7,404 nt of DNA from Bacillota bacterium (GTDB lineage: Bacteria; Bacillota_G; Limnochordia; DTU010). Positions 5,607 through 7,404 of the stretch are shown one piece after another. The DNA is taken from contig JAAZLQ010000208.1 in assembly GCA_012799255.1 (NCBI GenBank), positions 1 to 7,404 on the forward strand, read 5' to 3'. Below the pieces are notes generated by a model, which was not told the DNA's origin, ran no database searches, and saw only the letters and a program-made list of their open reading frames with translations. The position numbers and the translations under genes were made by a program. The first letter of the stretch is position 1. Every line of letters starts with the position of its first letter.

Positions 5607-6734
5607 TTACCTGAAAAAAATGTCACAAACTACCCCATATAGCCTCCCACAGAATCGATCCAACCAGGTGCGATTTTCCCTCTGATAAAGTTCAAGCTGA
5701 TCGTACAAATATGGAACAAATTCCTTAAAAGTTGGGTAGAGATCGCGGTTCACTTGATAGTAACTCAATTGTTCCGCGATAAAACCAGTCAGATAAAAAC
5801 CTCGCCGTTCATTATAATCTAGTGAAATGGTCTCCATCTCGGGCGTAAACAGATCCCGAGCCGCCACTACCTCCATTCCCCTGAGTACCTGTTCGTTCAG
5901 GAATACCTGCACCGTTGGATAAGCCTGATCTCTCATTATCTTTCTAACGGGCCAAAACAGTGGGGCTAAACGCTTTGCACGCTCAGGATATGCTTCCAAA
6001 CTGGGGTTTACAAAAGTGTGGCCCATCTCGTGCAGTGTTAGACTCGCCAAATCATCACCAGTGGGAAACTCTGGCTTACCTTGACTAGTACCTTGTTCGC
6101 GGATAATCTGCGCGGCAATCACCTGCCCTTGGGCATTGGTTACTGTAGCACCATAGCCACCACCAGGAAACATGCTAGGCGCCATGATGAGCTGGAACTC
6201 AGCGGGAGCCCACCCAAAAAAGTTCTCCAACCACGCTTCGAGTTCAGTGCGACTAAACCCCTCGTGGCTGTGCTCCAGACTAGCTTCGAGATACGGAAGC
6301 CAGCCTTCAAAGAAACTCAAAAAGTCAGACTCCGCTGCTAGATCTGCCAGGGCGATGCGAAACTCTTCCAACTTGTCCCTGCCGCCTGCACGATTCACGA
6401 GGTATTGACTGTACTCGTAGGTCAACTCCAAATCTGGAAGGGGACCCAAGTGACAAACAAAAGCCGGAGGAGCATCGTAAGTAAAACCTCGTTTTGTTAA
6501 GTCTTGGGCTATATTTACTGCTGGATGGCCCTGATAATCCCTAAAGAATTGTTGTAAAGCCTGGAAATACTCGTTGCCAGATCCTGAAGGCCCCCTTGTT
6601 TCTATCCAAGTAGTTTGTGCCAAGACCCCGGCCAAAAGCTCCATTTCAGGTGAAACTCGAAACTCCGCTCTTACGTGTACACCAAAAGCAAACACAATAA
6701 GTAGTGATATAACGAGAATAGATCTATGGCTCAT
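5607..6734 (-). CDS. Exported HExxH protein, probable DUF4932 metalloprotease-like
   Basis: A 375-residue protein with a likely signal peptide: MSHRSILVISLLIVFAFGVH, followed by VRA-EF with a plausible cleavage after residue 23. There is no lipobox cysteine, so it should be released or stay in the wall space. The centre has LTLHEMGHTFVNP (232-244), a zinc-binding HExxH motif in the form and context I associate with the DUF4932 family (HEF/M-x-H followed by FVNP). A conserved-looking acidic helix NEQVLRGMEVVAAR (280-293) about 45 residues later could supply the third zinc ligand (E281 or E288). Peptidase activity is inferred, not shown by the sequence. GGAGG lies 7 nt before the ATG. It has its own promoter candidate (6814-6842) and is divergent from the riboswitch unit. 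No partner gene is attached. Confidence 0.88.
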   Translation of the reverse strand: MSHRSILVISLLIVFAFGVHVRAEFRVSPEMELLAGVLAQTTWIETRGPSGSGNEYFQALQQFFRDYQGHPAVNIAQDLTKRGFTYDAPPAFVCHLGPLPDLELTYEYSQYLVNRAGGRDKLEEFRIALADLAAESDFLSFFEGWLPYLEASLEHSHEGFSRTELEAWLENFFGWAPAEFQLIMAPSMFPGGGYGATVTNAQGQVIAAQIIREQGTSQGKPEFPTGDDLASLTLHEMGHTFVNPSLEAYPERAKRLAPLFWPVRKIMRDQAYPTVQVFLNEQVLRGMEVVAARDLFTPEMETISLDYNERRGFYLTGFIAEQLSYYQVNRDLYPTFKEFVPYLYDQLELYQRENRTWLDRFCGRLYGVVCDIFFR

Positions 6735-6813
6735 TCACATACCTCCGCAAATTTCAAAAAAATATTATGTGGAAATCTCCAATGTCGACGGGCTGGGAGC
6801 ACGGCTTTCCCTA

Positions 6814-6842
6814 TTTGTACCCTTCATTTCATTGAATTTCAA
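6814..6842 (-). promoter_or_regulatory. Probable promoter of the HExxH protein gene
   Basis: On the minus strand TTGAAA (6842-6837) and TACAAA (6819-6814) are 17 bp apart. This gives a leader of about 70 nt before the ATG at 6734. The -10 box matches consensus at four of six positions, so strength is uncertain. Confidence 0.45.
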
Positions 6843-6920
6843 CTACAAAGACCTTTCTCACTCCAAAAAACGCTAAAAATGGGTTGAATTTTTACCTAAC
6901 AAGAACGATTACCAATGCTA

Positions 6921-6949
6921 TTGACATTTATTAGTTACAATGTTATTAT
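6921..6949 (+). promoter_or_regulatory. Strong promoter of the cyclic di-AMP riboswitch unit
   Basis: TTGACA (6921-6926) and TATTAT (6944-6949) have the optimal 17-bp spacing, and the -10 box carries a TGn extension (6941-6943). Transcription should start near 6956, immediately before the riboswitch aptamer, which is the expected geometry. Confidence 0.85.
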
Positions 6950-6956
6950 TTAGTTG

Positions 6957-7073
6957 AAATCTCCGAAGACCGTATAGGGAGTGGGGGAACCAATCTTTTG
7001 GGGTGAATCTCACGAAAGTGAGAAGGGCGATTTGGGCGTCCTAACCCGTCAGCTAACCCCGCAGGAGTACACC
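6957..7073 (+). promoter_or_regulatory. Cyclic di-AMP riboswitch (ydaO/yuaA class) aptamer
   Basis: The conserved elements of the ydaO/yuaA aptamer appear in order: CTCCGAAGACC (6961-6971), GGGGGAACCAA (6983-6993), TTGGGGTGAATC (6998-7009), a hairpin TCTCAC-GAAA-GTGAGA (7008-7023) with a GNRA loop, AAGGG (7023-7027), and the hallmark CCCGTCAGCTAACCCCGCAGG (7045-7065). Supporting pairings are GTGGGG (6981-6986) with CCCCGC (7057-7062), GGGCG (7025-7029) with CGTCC (7037-7041), and a closing CTCC (6961-6964) with GGAG (7064-7067). The class binds cyclic di-AMP and normally switches expression off when the ligand is high. The assignment rests on motif recognition; a covariance-model search was not possible. 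Confidence 0.93.
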
Positions 7074-7126
7074 AAGCGTATTCGTCACTTTGGCCAATGC
7101 CATTGCGACACTACGCTTTTTGTTTT
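7074..7126 (+). terminator. Riboswitch expression-platform terminator
   Basis: AAGCGTA (7074-7080) pairs with TACGCTT (7112-7118); inside, GTCAC...TTTGGC and GCCATTGCGAC form an imperfect arm around a CAAT loop (about 7084-7109). The T-rich tail TTTTTGTTTT follows (7117-7126). It starts directly after the aptamer and ends 30 nt before the small ORF, so it can act as the ligand-dependent off switch. Confidence 0.82.
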
Positions 7127-7144
7127 CCCAATTTCATTAGCGAG

Positions 7145-7149
7145 AGGAG
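7145..7149 (+). promoter_or_regulatory. Ribosome binding site of the riboswitch-controlled small ORF
   Basis: AGGAG, within the longer GAGAGGAGA, lies 7 nt before the TTG at 7157. It is the only good Shine-Dalgarno after the riboswitch and sets the start. The upstream in-frame ATG at 7097 lies inside the terminator hairpin with no such site. Confidence 0.75.
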
Positions 7150-7156
7150 ATTAATA

Positions 7157-7318
7157 TTGAGAAACCAATTAGTATTTCGCCCGTATAACCTCACTGTAAA
7201 CGAGACTATCAGCAAGGAAGACCGCCAGGTCAAGAAGTTTTTCACTTGGGAGAAACATCCTCGTCAAAAGAACAAAGACTATTCTAAATTACTGCACTCC
7301 CCCTTGCTGTTTCTTTAG
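7157..7318 (+). CDS. Unrecognised 53-residue basic protein under cyclic di-AMP riboswitch control
   Basis: I do not recognise this protein. Starting at TTG 7157 it begins MRNQLVFRPYNLTVNETISK and continues as a highly charged stretch with EDRQVKKFF (residues 21-29), WEKHPRQKNKD (31-41) and a hydrophobic end LLHSPLLFL. It has eleven Lys/Arg against five Asp/Glu. There is no signal peptide, and only the last few residues are hydrophobic, so it is likely cytoplasmic or nucleic-acid or membrane-surface associated. It is the only frame between the riboswitch terminator and the next terminator, with its stop 23 nt before that hairpin, so the unit looks complete rather than cut off. It may be a real small effector of cyclic di-AMP signalling, a regulated leader peptide, or the remnant of a larger gene after deletion. 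Confidence 0.6.
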   Translation: MRNQLVFRPYNLTVNETISKEDRQVKKFFTWEKHPRQKNKDYSKLLHSPLLFL

Positions 7319-7341
7319 AACCTAATATTAGAACACTCTTC

Positions 7342-7369
7342 AACCCAGGGCTGTCGCCCTGGGTTTTAT
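7342..7369 (+). terminator. Rho-independent terminator after the small ORF
   Basis: AACCCAGGGC (7342-7351) pairs perfectly with GCCCTGGGTT (7356-7365) around a TGTC loop and is followed by a short T tract. The high GC content of the 10-bp stem makes it strong. It closes the riboswitch unit; the 35 bases after it show nothing I can identify. Confidence 0.9.
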
Positions 7370-7404
7370 CGTCCAGAAGACACCCACACCTTGAGCGCTC
7401 TGCG

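Noticed and set aside
6574..6876. 100-codon plus-strand frame over the start of the HExxH gene
   Set aside because: Antisense shadow of a gene with signal peptide, motif and ribosome binding site; no start signals of its own.
6880..6892. A-rich and T-rich stretches near 6866-6893 as a terminator
   Set aside because: Only a weak all-AT six-base pairing is possible around a loop and no upstream gene needs it.
6771..6969. Repeated GAAATCTCC near 6772 and in the riboswitch start near 6956
   Set aside because: A nine-base match over 200 bp of AT-rich sequence with no further similarity; likely chance.
7097..7156. N-terminal extension of the small ORF from ATG 7097 (MPLRHYAFCF...)
   Set aside because: The ATG is inside the riboswitch terminator hairpin and lacks a Shine-Dalgarno, while TTG 7157 has an ideal one.

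Overview
The window looks like a chromosomal segment of a Gram-positive member of the Bacillota, probably a clostridia-like lineage. The reasons are its moderate GC content, strong AGGAGG-type ribosome binding sites, frequent TTG and GTG starts, sigma-A type promoters, a YtrA-type GntR/ABC operon and a ydaO/yuaA (cyclic di-AMP) riboswitch. No rRNA, tRNA, insertion sequence or CRISPR array was seen. The genus cannot be fixed from the sequence alone.

Layout. Positions 1-1575 (minus strand) hold an operon of GntR-family repressor, ABC ATPase and ABC permease. The genes overlap or touch, and the permease runs off the left edge. A perfect-hexamer promoter sits upstream, with a 28-bp palindrome (1598-1625) just downstream of its -10 box that is the likely repressor operator. 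Diverging from it is a small four-helix membrane protein (1708-2046, plus) whose terminator overlaps its last codons. A MATE-family efflux protein follows (2144-3541, plus). Facing it is a minus-strand series: an MFS transporter (4211-5506), YjbQ (3770-4168), and a 75-residue two-helix membrane protein whose stop overlaps the MATE stop by 4 nt. Further right is an exported HEMGH protein resembling DUF4932 (5607-6734, minus).

The right end holds the most interesting part. A strong promoter (6921-6949) reads into a well-conserved cyclic di-AMP riboswitch with its own terminator (7074-7126). The only gene after it before a second strong terminator (7342-7369) is a 53-residue, basic, unrecognised ORF with an excellent ribosome binding site. 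The usual targets of this riboswitch class are cell-wall hydrolases and potassium or osmolyte transporters, so a tiny soluble-looking protein as sole target is unexpected.

Functional theme. Three different exporter families (ABC, MATE, MFS), a drug- or envelope-stress-type GntR switch, an exported metalloprotease-like protein and a cyclic di-AMP sensor are consistent with an envelope and small-molecule defence neighbourhood. That link is inference from gene content; the genes are in several separate transcription units.
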